Positions 53,705 to 62,900 of a stretch of 64,000 bases of DNA are shown in pieces (positions within the stretch are counted from its first letter, which is position 1; each line of letters opens with the position of its first letter). Source of the stretch: Archangium violaceum Cb vi76 (GTDB lineage: Bacteria; Myxococcota; Myxococcia; Myxococcales; Myxococcaceae); assembly GCF_000733295.1 (NCBI RefSeq), contig NZ_JPMI01000340.1, positions 1 through 64,000 on the forward strand, read 5' to 3'. The notes under the pieces are model-generated. The model did no database searches, had not been told where the DNA came from, and saw only the letters and a program-made list of their open reading frames with translations. Position numbers and translations under genes: made by a program.

Positions 53705-55198
53705 TCATCCCAGGCGCGACTCCAACATCAACTCCACGTTGAGACCCTCGAACTGGATGTGCGGCAGCACGGCCACCTTGCAATCATACCACCCAATCTC
53801 CCCGGCGCGTGCTTCGACTTGCACGTTGATCGCCTTGAAGGGGAAGCGCCGCAGCGTCACATCGTCCGGGTTCGTCACCGTGGTGACGTACCCCGTCAGC
53901 CAGGACTCCAGCTGCCGCTGCACGTAGCCCGCATCGGCGGTGCTGCCGATGTTGTCGCGCTGGATGCTCTTCACGTAGTGGGCGAGCCGGGTGATGGAGA
54001 AGGTGTAGGCCAGGTTGGTGACGAGCTGCGCGTTCTCCGAGTCCTTGGGGTCCTTGAACTTCTTGGCCTGCTTGATGGACTGGGTGCTGAAGAAGGCCGC
54101 CTCGCCGGTGGACTTGCGGTACACCAGGGGGATGAAGCCGTTACGGGCGAACTCGTACTCCCGGTAGTCGGGGATGGCGATCTCCACCGGCGCCTGGATC
54201 ATGTTCTGCCCGCGCATGGTGAAGCTGTCCACCGGCAGGCCCGTGACGAGACCGCCGCTCTTGGGGCCGCGGATGGACTGGCACCAGCCGGACAGCTCGA
54301 AGGCCTTCACCAGGTTACGGCCCATGAGATAGGCCGTGTTGCCCCACAGGTACTTCTTCGAGTCGCCCTGGGCCTGCTCCTTGAAGTTGAGCACGTCGCA
54401 GGGGTTGCGCTCGGGATCCCACGGCAGGCGCACCACGTAGCGCGGCAGCGTCAGCCCGATGTAGGCGGCCTCCTCCTTGTCGCGCAGCTCGTGCCACTTG
54501 CTGTAGCGCGGGTGGCTCAGCACGCCGTCCAGGTTCTTGAGCGACTCGAGCTGCTCGACGGTGTCGCAGTCGAAGAACTTGGGGCTGGCGGAGGCGATGA
54601 ACGGGCAGTGCGCGGCGTTGGCCACCGTGCCCATGCGCTCCAGCCAGGTGAGGTCCGAGCGCGAGGCGGTGAAGTCGTACAGACCCAGCATGACGCCGTA
54701 GGGACGGCCACCGAACTGGTCGTACTCCTTGATGTAGATCTTGTCGAACAGGGCGCTGGAGAAGAGGCTGCTCGAGTTCTTCTCGAAGTCCTCGGCCAGC
54801 TCGTCCTTGGCCACATCCAGGATGTCGATGGTGATGTCGGCCTGGAAGTTGGTGTTGTTGACGAGATCCTCGAGACCGCGCCAGACGGACTCCAGCTGCT
54901 GGAACTTCTCGTGATGGAGGATCTCGTTGAGCTGCCCCTCGATGAGCTCGTCGATGTGCGCGACGGCCTTGAGCACCTCGCCCTTGTCGAAGCGGATCTG
55001 CCCCGCCTCGTCCTGGACGGGCTCGACGTTGTAGAGCAGCGCCGCCAGGGAGGACATGAAGCGCTCGTCACCCGGGACCTGCACCTCATTGAAGGAGACA
55101 GGGACCAGGCCGGTGCCAATCATCGGCTGGGCGCTGGTGGGCATGTCGAGCCCGCGGACCTTGAACAGCTCATTCAGGTAGTTTTTTTCGACGGCCAT
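53705..55198 (-). CDS. tssC: T6SS sheath large subunit TssC
   Basis: This 497-residue sheath protein has the canonical HHEKFQQLESVWRGLEDLV near residue 100, followed by ITIDILDVAKDELAEDFEK and YGVMLGLYDF. The later RYVVRLPWDPERNPCDVLNF and GYVQRQLESWL segments fit full-length TssC. With TssB it forms the contractile sheath. It lies 42 bases after tssB and 41 bases before hcp. Confidence 0.95.
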   Translation of the reverse strand: MAVEKNYLNELFKVRGLDMPTSAQPMIGTGLVPVSFNEVQVPGDERFMSSLAALLYNVEPVQDEAGQIRFDKGEVLKAVAHIDELIEGQLNEILHHEKFQQLESVWRGLEDLVNNTNFQADITIDILDVAKDELAEDFEKNSSSLFSSALFDKIYIKEYDQFGGRPYGVMLGLYDFTASRSDLTWLERMGTVANAAHCPFIASASPKFFDCDTVEQLESLKNLDGVLSHPRYSKWHELRDKEEAAYIGLTLPRYVVRLPWDPERNPCDVLNFKEQAQGDSKKYLWGNTAYLMGRNLVKAFELSGWCQSIRGPKSGGLVTGLPVDSFTMRGQNMIQAPVEIAIPDYREYEFARNGFIPLVYRKSTGEAAFFSTQSIKQAKKFKDPKDSENAQLVTNLAYTFSITRLAHYVKSIQRDNIGSTADAGYVQRQLESWLTGYVTTVTNPDDVTLRRFPFKAINVQVEARAGEIGWYDCKVAVLPHIQFEGLNVELMLESRLG

Positions 55199-55240
55199 GG
55201 GAAGAAGGTTCCTCGGCGTGGAGAAGGGTGCGTGGAGAAC

Positions 55241-55816
55241 TCAGGCCTTGGCGGCCGAGGTGCCAGCGGCGAGCGCGGGCTGATCGGACTTCGGCAGGGC
55301 TTGCTTGGGCAGGCGCATGGACGCGTAGCTCTTGAGCTGGTCGCTCTCGAGCACCTTCTGCAGCTGCTCCTTGTTGGAGAACAGCTCGTAGAGCGTGCGC
55401 CGCAGCTCCTTGCGGTTGTCGATGTCCGACTGCATCTCCATCAGGAGCTTGCGCAGCAGCAGCAGGGCCTTGAGCTTGGGCACCTGGTGGACGATCTCGT
55501 CCGGGTGGAAGGACTTCATGCGATCGATGGGCAGCGCGATCTGCATCTTCCCCTCGCCGTCCGCGCTGATCTTGTCGTCCACCTCGAACGAGATGGACAT
55601 CCCCATGTCCTTCATCAGCTCGTTGATGTTGGAGCCGGTGACCGAGCGCATGGTGCGCTCTTCCAGGTCCAGCTGCCGATCCTTGGAGCTCCCCTGCGAG
55701 AAATCACCCAGGACCACGACGCGGAAGGGCAGCTTCACGTCCTCCTGCTGGCCGTTGATCTTGGTACGATAGACGAGCGTGATGCGAGACTTGGGCAGCT
55801 TGTCCTGAATGGGCAC
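55241..55816 (-). CDS. tssB: T6SS sheath small subunit TssB
   Basis: This 191-residue protein starts at GTG with an AAGGAGAA ribosome site. Its start (MPIQDKLPKSRITLVYRTKI) and LPFRVVVLGDFSQ are TssB signatures. RTLYELFSNKEQLQKVL is a later helix. It pairs with TssC in the contractile sheath. A Ala/Pro/Lys-rich tail follows residue 165. It is the first gene downstream of the predicted internal promoter. Confidence 0.93.
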   Translation of the reverse strand: MPIQDKLPKSRITLVYRTKINGQQEDVKLPFRVVVLGDFSQGSSKDRQLDLEERTMRSVTGSNINELMKDMGMSISFEVDDKISADGEGKMQIALPIDRMKSFHPDEIVHQVPKLKALLLLRKLLMEMQSDIDNRKELRRTLYELFSNKEQLQKVLESDQLKSYASMRLPKQALPKSDQPALAAGTSAAKA

Positions 55817-55910
55817 GGCTTCTCCTTACACCGAGCGATCTGCGTCCTCTGGAAGCCCCTGCGACTCCCCCACCACCGCAGGACACAGCCGACTGCGTTC
55901 TAGTCCGACA

Positions 55911-55939
55911 GTTTAGAAAGAAGCGATTACAAGGGTCAA
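55911..55939 (-). promoter_or_regulatory. Candidate sigma-70-type promoter for tssB-tssC-hcp
   Basis: On the minus strand, TTGACC (55934-55939) and CTAAAC (55911-55916) are separated by 17 bases, close to the standard -35/-10 layout. The surrounding A+T-rich tract stands out between tssG and tssB. It would start transcription about 90 bases upstream of the tssB GTG. Confidence 0.5.
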
Positions 55940-55956
55940 GGGAGGTGCCCCCCGCG

Positions 55957-56826
55957 TCAAGAGCTGCCAGGCGACGAAGAACGCGACGTGTCTCCCGAAA
56001 ACAAGAGGACGTGTCGGGTCTCGACTGGAGCGCCGTGTAGGGGATCGTAGCCGAGATGGCTCTGATTCTCGATGCGCAGGAAACCCTCTTGATCTCGCAG
56101 CACGAGAATGACGGTGAGCATCAGCACCGTCTCGGAGAGCAGCGGCAGCAGCTCCGTCTCGAGGCGGCGGCGGGCCTCGATGGCCCAGGGGACGCCGCTG
56201 CTGCAGATGGGCTCGTCGCAGAAGATCTTCACCTCCATCCCACCGGTGGGGATGGAAGCGAAGCCACCCATGGCCCCGCCCTCACCGAGCGCGCTGGCGC
56301 CCAGCCGCATCTCGGGCGCGGCGACCTTCTGCTGGCGCACGTCGCGGCGCACCGACACCTCCGGCTCGGGGAAGACCTTGCGGAAGAGCCAATGCAGGGT
56401 GCTCTGACAGGTGGGGCGCAGCAGGCGCAACCGGTCCTTCGCCGCCTCCGGCCACCCGGGCAGCAGGGCCCCCTCGCGCTCCGGGTACAGCCCGGCGAAG
56501 CACTCACGCAACAACTGGTGATCGAAGAAGCCGATGAAGCGCTCGAGCCGATCATGATCGAGCTGATCCATCGTCTGCATCATGAAGGACGGCAGCGGGG
56601 ATTGCGCGCTGAGCAGTCCCACGTTCACCGTGATGACGATGCGCTTGCGCGGCTGGTGGATGAACTGGATGTCGTGCACCAGGTGGGACTGGTACACGGT
56701 GGTGCGATGACTGCGGTATTCGATCTCCGCGTCGCCGTAGCCGGACGCACTCAGCACGTCCAGCAGCGCCGGGACATCGAAGCCGCGGATGCGCTCGCGG
56801 ATGCGCCGCTCGAGCGCCACGTCCAT
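55957..56826 (-). CDS. tssG: T6SS baseplate protein TssG
   Basis: This 289-residue protein matches TssG in order: an N-terminal domain, then VNVGLLSAQSPLPSFMMQT, the FFDHQLLRECFAGLY helix and APEMRLGASALGEGGAMG. It is shorter than typical TssG (about 330 residues) but keeps the central motifs. TssG joins TssF in the baseplate wedge. It starts four bases after the TssA/IglI-like gene, away from tssF, which lies 7 kb downstream. Confidence 0.75.
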   Translation of the reverse strand: MDVALERRIRERIRGFDVPALLDVLSASGYGDAEIEYRSHRTTVYQSHLVHDIQFIHQPRKRIVITVNVGLLSAQSPLPSFMMQTMDQLDHDRLERFIGFFDHQLLRECFAGLYPEREGALLPGWPEAAKDRLRLLRPTCQSTLHWLFRKVFPEPEVSVRRDVRQQKVAAPEMRLGASALGEGGAMGGFASIPTGGMEVKIFCDEPICSSGVPWAIEARRRLETELLPLLSETVLMLTVILVLRDQEGFLRIENQSHLGYDPLHGAPVETRHVLLFSGDTSRSSSPGSS

Positions 56827-56830
56827 GGCG

Positions 56831-57850
56831 CTACTCCCCTTCCCCTTCCGGCCCCTCCCCCTGCGCGAGGAAGGCCTCCAGGTCCACCCTGTAGAGCTGC
56901 TCCAGCGCGCGGAAGGACAGCGTCTCGGTGCTCTGCAACATGGGCTCCACCTGCTCCGCGTTCATGCTCAGCCCAGCGAAGAATCGGGAGAAGATCGCGG
57001 GCAGATACACGCGCGGATCGAAGTGCTCCACCACGTTCAGCACGTCGGCCGCCACCACGCTGGCACGCTGGAAGTCCTGGCGCGCGACGAGGGTGTCGAA
57101 CGCGGCCAGCTTGAGCATCAACTGGGCCAGCGCGGGTGACACCGGCATGGTGGGACCGGCGGACGCGGACACGGAGCGCGCGGACGCGGCGGGCCGCGAC
57201 TGCGCCTCGGGCTCCTCCTCCTCGGGCTCGTCGGCGGGCTCCGGCTCGGGCTCTTCCAACGATTCCGGGGCGGGCAGCGACCGCAGGTGGTTCTCCAGCC
57301 ACTGGGTGAGGCGGCGGAACGGGGCTTCACAGCCGTTGCGCGGCATCACCCTGCCGAACGCGGAGAAGATCTCCTCGCTGAGCGTGAGGGCCTGCTCCAG
57401 GGACTCGCGGTTGGTGGGGGCGCTCCAACGCTGCCACGTCTCGTCCTTGAGGCGCTCGTGGTGCTCGAGGTGCTTGTTGAGCACCTTGAGCATCCAGCGC
57501 AGGCCTCCATCGGCGAAGACGTCCCTGCGATCACGGGGCCCGAAGTACTGCCAGTTGATCAGCAGCGTACGGGAGAGCCCCTGGAAGACGGTGGGCATCG
57601 CCTCCAGTCCCCCCTCGATGAAGAGGCCGAGGAGGTAGGGGCCCACGAGCCGCACGTCGTAGAGGCCCTGGCGCAGCAGCGCCTCGGCGGCCCGCGCCGC
57701 ATCGAGGTAGGCGCTCTTGGACACCAGGCTGTTGACCTTCTCCAGCTGATCATCCGAACTCTCGAGGTCTGGCGCCTCGGCATCCAGGAGCTTGTCCAGG
57801 AGGTTGGGCTGGAGGGGAGGAGGAGGAAGGGACTTCGCGGACTCAGCCAT
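56831..57850 (-). CDS. T6SS accessory protein, TssA/IglI-like
   Basis: This 339-residue, largely helical protein has an acidic Pro/Glu-rich linker around residues 200-225. The N-terminal half (RLVGPYLLGLFIEGGLEAMP, preceded by AARAAEALLRQGLYDVRLVG) resembles the TPR-like, IglI or ImpA/VasJ-type proteins found in T6SS loci. TssA proteins cap the growing sheath. The exact subfamily is not certain. It overlaps the PAAR-like stop by eight bases and is followed by tssG after four bases. Confidence 0.6.
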   Translation of the reverse strand: MAESAKSLPPPPLQPNLLDKLLDAEAPDLESSDDQLEKVNSLVSKSAYLDAARAAEALLRQGLYDVRLVGPYLLGLFIEGGLEAMPTVFQGLSRTLLINWQYFGPRDRRDVFADGGLRWMLKVLNKHLEHHERLKDETWQRWSAPTNRESLEQALTLSEEIFSAFGRVMPRNGCEAPFRRLTQWLENHLRSLPAPESLEEPEPEPADEPEEEEPEAQSRPAASARSVSASAGPTMPVSPALAQLMLKLAAFDTLVARQDFQRASVVAADVLNVVEHFDPRVYLPAIFSRFFAGLSMNAEQVEPMLQSTETLSFRALEQLYRVDLEAFLAQGEGPEGEGE

Positions 57851-58229
57851 CTTGCACCGTGAACTGACCAGGGGAGACGACCTGGATGACGCCGCCCCAG
57901 TTGCACATGAGTTTGCAGTTGCTGTCCAAGGCCGGCATGTTGCCGATCAGCAGCTTGGGGCAACCGGGAGCCCAGGGAGCCGCCGTGGCGGGCACGCACG
58001 GCATGGGCGTGAGCACCCCCATGGCCGCCGCGGTCGCCGCGGCCACGGTGGGGTTGGCCATGGACATGCACATGCCGAAAGGCATGATGTTCAGCATGGG
58101 CTTGTTGTCCATGATGTTGGCCGCGGGCGTCGTGGCCAGGATCTTGTTGGTGGGCAGCACCACCATCGACGAAGGGGCCGCTCCGAAACTGCACTGCAGC
58201 ATGGCCCCCATGACAACCTGGACTCCCAT
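57843..58229 (-). CDS. PAAR-like tip protein (DUF4280/DUF4150 type)
   Basis: This 128-residue protein starts MGVQVVMGAMLQCSFGAAPS and has the repeated small-residue/Cys pattern of DUF4280. The segments PFGMCMSMANP, GVLTPMPCVPAT and PKLLIGNMPAL contain the expected cysteines (in LQCS, GMC, MPC, PGC, SNC, LMC). PAAR-like proteins cap the VgrG spike with a metal-bound tip. No fused toxin domain is present. It lies between the ANL-like gene (39-base gap) and the TssA/IglI-like gene. Confidence 0.82.
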   Translation of the reverse strand: MGVQVVMGAMLQCSFGAAPSSMVVLPTNKILATTPAANIMDNKPMLNIMPFGMCMSMANPTVAAATAAAMGVLTPMPCVPATAAPWAPGCPKLLIGNMPALDSNCKLMCNWGGVIQVVSPGQFTVQDG

Positions 58230-58268
58230 GGCGCACTCCGTGGCGAAGGTTCGCGCGGCGCACCATCG

Positions 58269-59948
58269 TCACACACCCTGCCCTCCTTTTTCCAGCAGGT
58301 GTCCACGCAGCGCGGTCAGGGACTGGAAGAGCGGATCCGAGCTCTTCCGGTGCAGCGCACCCGTCAGGTACTGCGTGAGGCACCAGGCCTCGTCCACCTG
58401 CCCGTCCACCTTGCGAGGATAGAGGGGGATGAACTCGGTCCGGTCGGGCAGGTACTCCGCTCCGAGCTGGAGCTCGAGGCAGCGGCGGACCTCCTGCAAC
58501 CAGACGTTCGTCTGCGGGGCCTGGGCTCCCGTGAAGACGAGCAGCACGTAGCGGTAGTGGCCGGCCACGCCACCCGTGGGGGCAGGCACCACGGCGGCAC
58601 CCCGCACGAAGGCCAGCTCCTGCACGACCTCGGCCACTTCGGCGGTGGGATAGACGCGCCCTTCCCTCCTCGCCGTACGCGGTCCCCCGTAATGGAACAG
58701 GCCATAGGAGCGCGTGAGGACCAGGTAGGCGGGCGGCCGCTCCTCGTCCGGCAGCAGGGTGAAGACGCCCAGATCTCCCGGGGCCTCCTGGCCGCTCATG
58801 TTGACGTCGTGCAGCACCCAGCGGCGTCCCGGAGCGGGAGGCGTCTCTGTGTGCACATCCCTCACCCGCCGCGGGGAGACGAGCACCGAGCCCCCCGCGG
58901 ATGCATCCACCAGCACGTTGGAGGATGGGACGGAGGACAGCCCACATTGCTTGACCCAGGCGCGCCAGGACTGCCAGTCGATGGGCTCCTCGGGGTTGCG
59001 GAACCAGTGGGCTACGTTCTTGAGCTGCGTGCGGGTGCGCAACAGCACGTCGCGCAGCGCCGGGGTGACACCGAGCGCACGCACGGGGTGCTCGGTGAGC
59101 AGCGCGGGGTTGGCCTCGATGTCCGGCAGCTCGAGGTGGAGGTACGTGGCCCCGCGCAGCAGCGTGGTGAGGAGAAAGGACGGCAGGTGCTGAAGCGGGT
59201 GATAGCCGGGCGCGGCCAGATGCTCCTCGGGACCGACACCGAACGTGAGCAACCCGTCCACCAGCGCCCCACGCCAGGCGTCCTCGGCGAGGAGCGGAGC
59301 CGGCGTGCCGGGAGGTTCCACCAGGGGCGAGAAGAGCAGGCCCACCGGCTCGGCCGGCTTGTAGGTGTGCGACGTGAATGCGGGAGCGGCCTGCCCCTGG
59401 TTGTTGAGCAGCTTCTTCTCGAAGCCCTCCAGCAGGAGCACCTGGTGTGGCTCGGTGGCGACGTGATCCGGCGCGAGCGTGGCCAGACGGCGTGAGATGA
59501 AGCGCCGGCCCTGGGGAGGCAGGAAGCTGATGCAGGCGCCCAGGCCCAGGGCGGCCGCGAGCGAGACGAGCAATTCCTTTCCGACAGAATAGAAAAGGCA
59601 CACCTTGGCGCCGGCCTTGACGCCCTGCCGGGCCCACTCGGTGGCCCGCCGCGAGGCCTGCTCGTGCAACTGGCGGTAGCTCAGCACCTGCCAGCCGTTC
59701 CTCCGATCGTAGCAGCGCAGGGCCAGGCGGTCCGTGTTGCCGTGACGGACGACGAGGTCGTGGAAGAAATCGTAGTGCTGGCCCGCGCGGCTCTTGAGGG
59801 GGGCGCCGCGGCCCACATGGGCCACGGCCAACGCGGCGGCGAACCCCTCCGGATCTTCCCAGCTCTGCTGCTGCCAGACCGGCACCCCCGTGTCCGCGGG
59901 GGTGCCCGTCTCGAGCTGCTCGAGCATCTTCCTGACGTCGAAGCTCAT
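58269..59948 (-). CDS. ANL-superfamily (AMP-binding) pseudo-enzyme in the T6SS operon
   Basis: This 559-residue protein has the adenylate-forming fold. There is an N-terminal segment with VLSYRQLHEQASRRATEWA, a LFYSVGKELLVSLAAALGLG core, an A8-like hinge (RTARREGRVYPTAEVAEVV) and a small C-terminal domain. The phosphate-binding loop (STG-T-GxPK) is not visible where expected; LLFSPLVEPPGTPAPLL occurs instead. The C-terminal catalytic Lys region is PRKVDGQVDEAW near residue 515, with Gln in place of the usual Lys of GK. Activation of an acid by AMP is therefore unlikely. A structural or effector-binding role is possible. It ends 39 bases before the PAAR-like gene. Confidence 0.72.
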   Translation of the reverse strand: MSFDVRKMLEQLETGTPADTGVPVWQQQSWEDPEGFAAALAVAHVGRGAPLKSRAGQHYDFFHDLVVRHGNTDRLALRCYDRRNGWQVLSYRQLHEQASRRATEWARQGVKAGAKVCLFYSVGKELLVSLAAALGLGACISFLPPQGRRFISRRLATLAPDHVATEPHQVLLLEGFEKKLLNNQGQAAPAFTSHTYKPAEPVGLLFSPLVEPPGTPAPLLAEDAWRGALVDGLLTFGVGPEEHLAAPGYHPLQHLPSFLLTTLLRGATYLHLELPDIEANPALLTEHPVRALGVTPALRDVLLRTRTQLKNVAHWFRNPEEPIDWQSWRAWVKQCGLSSVPSSNVLVDASAGGSVLVSPRRVRDVHTETPPAPGRRWVLHDVNMSGQEAPGDLGVFTLLPDEERPPAYLVLTRSYGLFHYGGPRTARREGRVYPTAEVAEVVQELAFVRGAAVVPAPTGGVAGHYRYVLLVFTGAQAPQTNVWLQEVRRCLELQLGAEYLPDRTEFIPLYPRKVDGQVDEAWCLTQYLTGALHRKSSDPLFQSLTALRGHLLEKGGQGV

Positions 59949-59952
59949 CCGG

Positions 59953-62900
59953 CTACTCGCGCTTCCGCCGCCGCGAGCCCAGGCCCACCAGCGCCAGGAG
60001 CATCAGCATTCCCGCGCTTCCCGCCTCGGTGCTGCCGCAGGCACAGCCTCCCCCAGACCCCGTCAGGATGCGGCCAATCCCCTTCACGGAGATCTGCACC
60101 TCGGGCTCGGCAATGTCCTGCAACCGCACCTGCACCTCGTCCTCGACCTCACCCGCCTTGTCGGGATCAAACGTCACCGTGAAGGTAGCGCTCCCCTCTG
60201 GCGGAATGCTTCCTGTCAGGCCACTCGTCCCCAGGACGAAAGGAGAATCATCGAGCGCTTTCATCGTCACCACGACATTCTGCGGCTGGGGCGACTTGTT
60301 GGTGATGGTGACTGTTTTGGTCTGCGCGGGTGCCTTGGCATCCACCCGGCCGAAATCCAGGCTGGCCACGTCCGCACTGAGGACGCGTCTGGTTGCCTTG
60401 CCCTGCATCTTGAACACCACCGCCCGAGGCTTCAGCGGCGAGCTCGTACCAAAGTACAGCTCGGTCTCGGACGTGGACTCCACCGTCGGCTGGTATTTCA
60501 CCTTCTTGATGACGGGCTCGCCGGGATTGAGCACCAGACCCTCCAGGGAGGCCCAATCGAAGAGGAAGGGCTCGCCATTGCTGTAGATCACCTCTGGCCT
60601 CAGAAGGGTGATCGGATCGCTGCTCAAGTTCATGAGCGTGATCGGCTCTTCTCGCATGCCTGTCCCAGCACGCACACCACCAAAGTCCAGCGGTGACGGG
60701 TTGATGGAGAGCACCTTGGGAATTCCCTTGCCACGCAAAGGAACCTCTATCGGCGAAGACAGTTGGGCGAAGAAGATCTTCAGCACGCTATTCACATCGG
60801 CCTGAGCCCGCGGCCTGAAGGTCACATTCAGGGGGAACGGCGTGCCGCGAACCAGCTCAACCGACGTTGGCAACGTCGCTGGAGTGAACTGCGCGGCATC
60901 CGTCCCAACGACGGTGACACCTGTGAGACTGATGCGACTGTCCGTGTTGTTGGAGATATGAAGGGTTCGCGGGAGCGACGTGTTGTCCACGAGTTGCTGT
61001 CCGAAATCCAGTTCCGACTCCACCGAGACGGGATCCCGGACTCCCACACCAACGATGGGCACCAGTACACGCGGTACGCTCGTGCTGCTGGGCACCGCGA
61101 GCAACTGGGCCGAGGCCAATGGTTGCGCCTCGGTCGGCGAGAACGTCACGAACAACGTCTCGCTTGCCTTGGGCGCGAGAGGAATGGGTACAGCAGAATG
61201 CGTCAACTTGAACGTCTCGCCCGTCTGGCTCAACGTTATGTTGTCGATGGAGACCGAACCATTGCCTTCATTGGTGATCTTGATCTGGGCCGTGGAGGAG
61301 GACCCCAGCAGGACTCCTTCAATGTTCAGGATGGGCGGATCCACCACCAGAACGGGCGAAGTCCCCTCACCCGACACGTCGAACCTGACAGTCTTGGCAT
61401 TCGAAGTGATGACGGCCCTGGCCTCCCGGAGGCCCACCGCCGTCGGGGAGAACTTCAGTTCGACAGGGACGACGTCACCGGCATCCACCGACAGCGTGAA
61501 GAGCGTGCCCCCGTCGGCACTGCGGCCAACACCGAAATCCGACGCCATGTCATCGGTGCCCGCTGTCCCACCATCCAGGACGGTCTTCTTGTCGAAGGAG
61601 ATGTCATAGATCTGCAGCGTCCTCACCCCCTTGTTCCTGATGGACAACGACTGGGAATTGACCCCGCCCACATTGGTCTTGTTGAAGGTGACACTCGGAC
61701 GGAGCAACTCCACCTCCGCGCCCTCGCCCGTGCCCGTCACCGTCAGATTGTGTTTGGGATTGAGCGCGGAATCGGTCAGGATGACGAGATTCGCGCTCTG
61801 ATAGCCGTTCACGAGCGGCCTGAATGCGACGAAGAACTCGTGCACATCCACCAACCCAGGCCTCAGCGTCATCCCGCTATTGAATCCCGTGATGATGAAG
61901 GGATTCTCCTCCGTTGAGTTCTCGATCGTCGCACTCACGAGCGTCAGCGGGGCATCTCCCCCGTTTCTCACCCGCACTGCCACCTTCGCGGAGGAAGACC
62001 CGACCTCCATTCCCCCGAAGTTGATATCCGTGGGAGACACGTTGCTGAGCCCATCGATTCCTGTTCCGCTCAAGGTCAGCGGCGGGACCGAGTCGATGGC
62101 ATTGCTGAGAATCGTCAGGCTGCCATCCACGGGGCTGCGCACCGAGGGGGTGAAGATCACGTCGAGAGCACGCGTTCCTCCCTCCTTGGGTACCACCAGG
62201 GGTGACTCCGGAGAAGGGAGCGACATGGAGGGTGAGATGTCAAAATCACGTGTGAAGACGAGTCCCTGGATCTTGAGATCGGCCTTGCCATCATTCGTGA
62301 TGAACACTCGCTGGGGAAGACTGGGGCTCCCCACGCGCTGATTACCGAAAGCAAGGGCTGATGAGGACAACCTGAGCCGGGCGGCAACGCCATTACCAAT
62401 CAGGGGGAGTTCCACCGGATTGTTGACTGCGTTCGAGTTGATGACGAGGGTCGCGGAGGACTCGGCGTTCTGCGTCGGCGAGAAGGCCACCGGGAACTGG
62501 ACGTACCCACCATCGGGCGCAATGTCCACGAGCGTGCTCGGGCCGCGATATTCGAAAGGAGCGCTGGAAACAGCGGTACCTCCATCCGCCAGCTTGGTGA
62601 CGACCTTGGCGCTCGTCAGATCGAGCGGAGCTCCTCCGATGTTCGTGAGCCGCACCAGCTCCTGCTTCGTGCTGTTGACCTCCACGTTTCCGAAATCGAG
62701 TGCAGTCTGGCCAGGCTGGCTGGGAAGAGAAATCTGCACCTTCGCCTCGGTGCCCCTGCCCAAAAGCGTCAACGTATGTGCGTTGTGGGTAGCAGAGCTT
62801 TCGATGATGATGATGCCATTCGCATCCCCCGTTCTGCTGGGAGTAAACCGTACCTTGAGAGGGTAACCTGGACTGCCAGGATTGAGCACCACCGGCGTGG

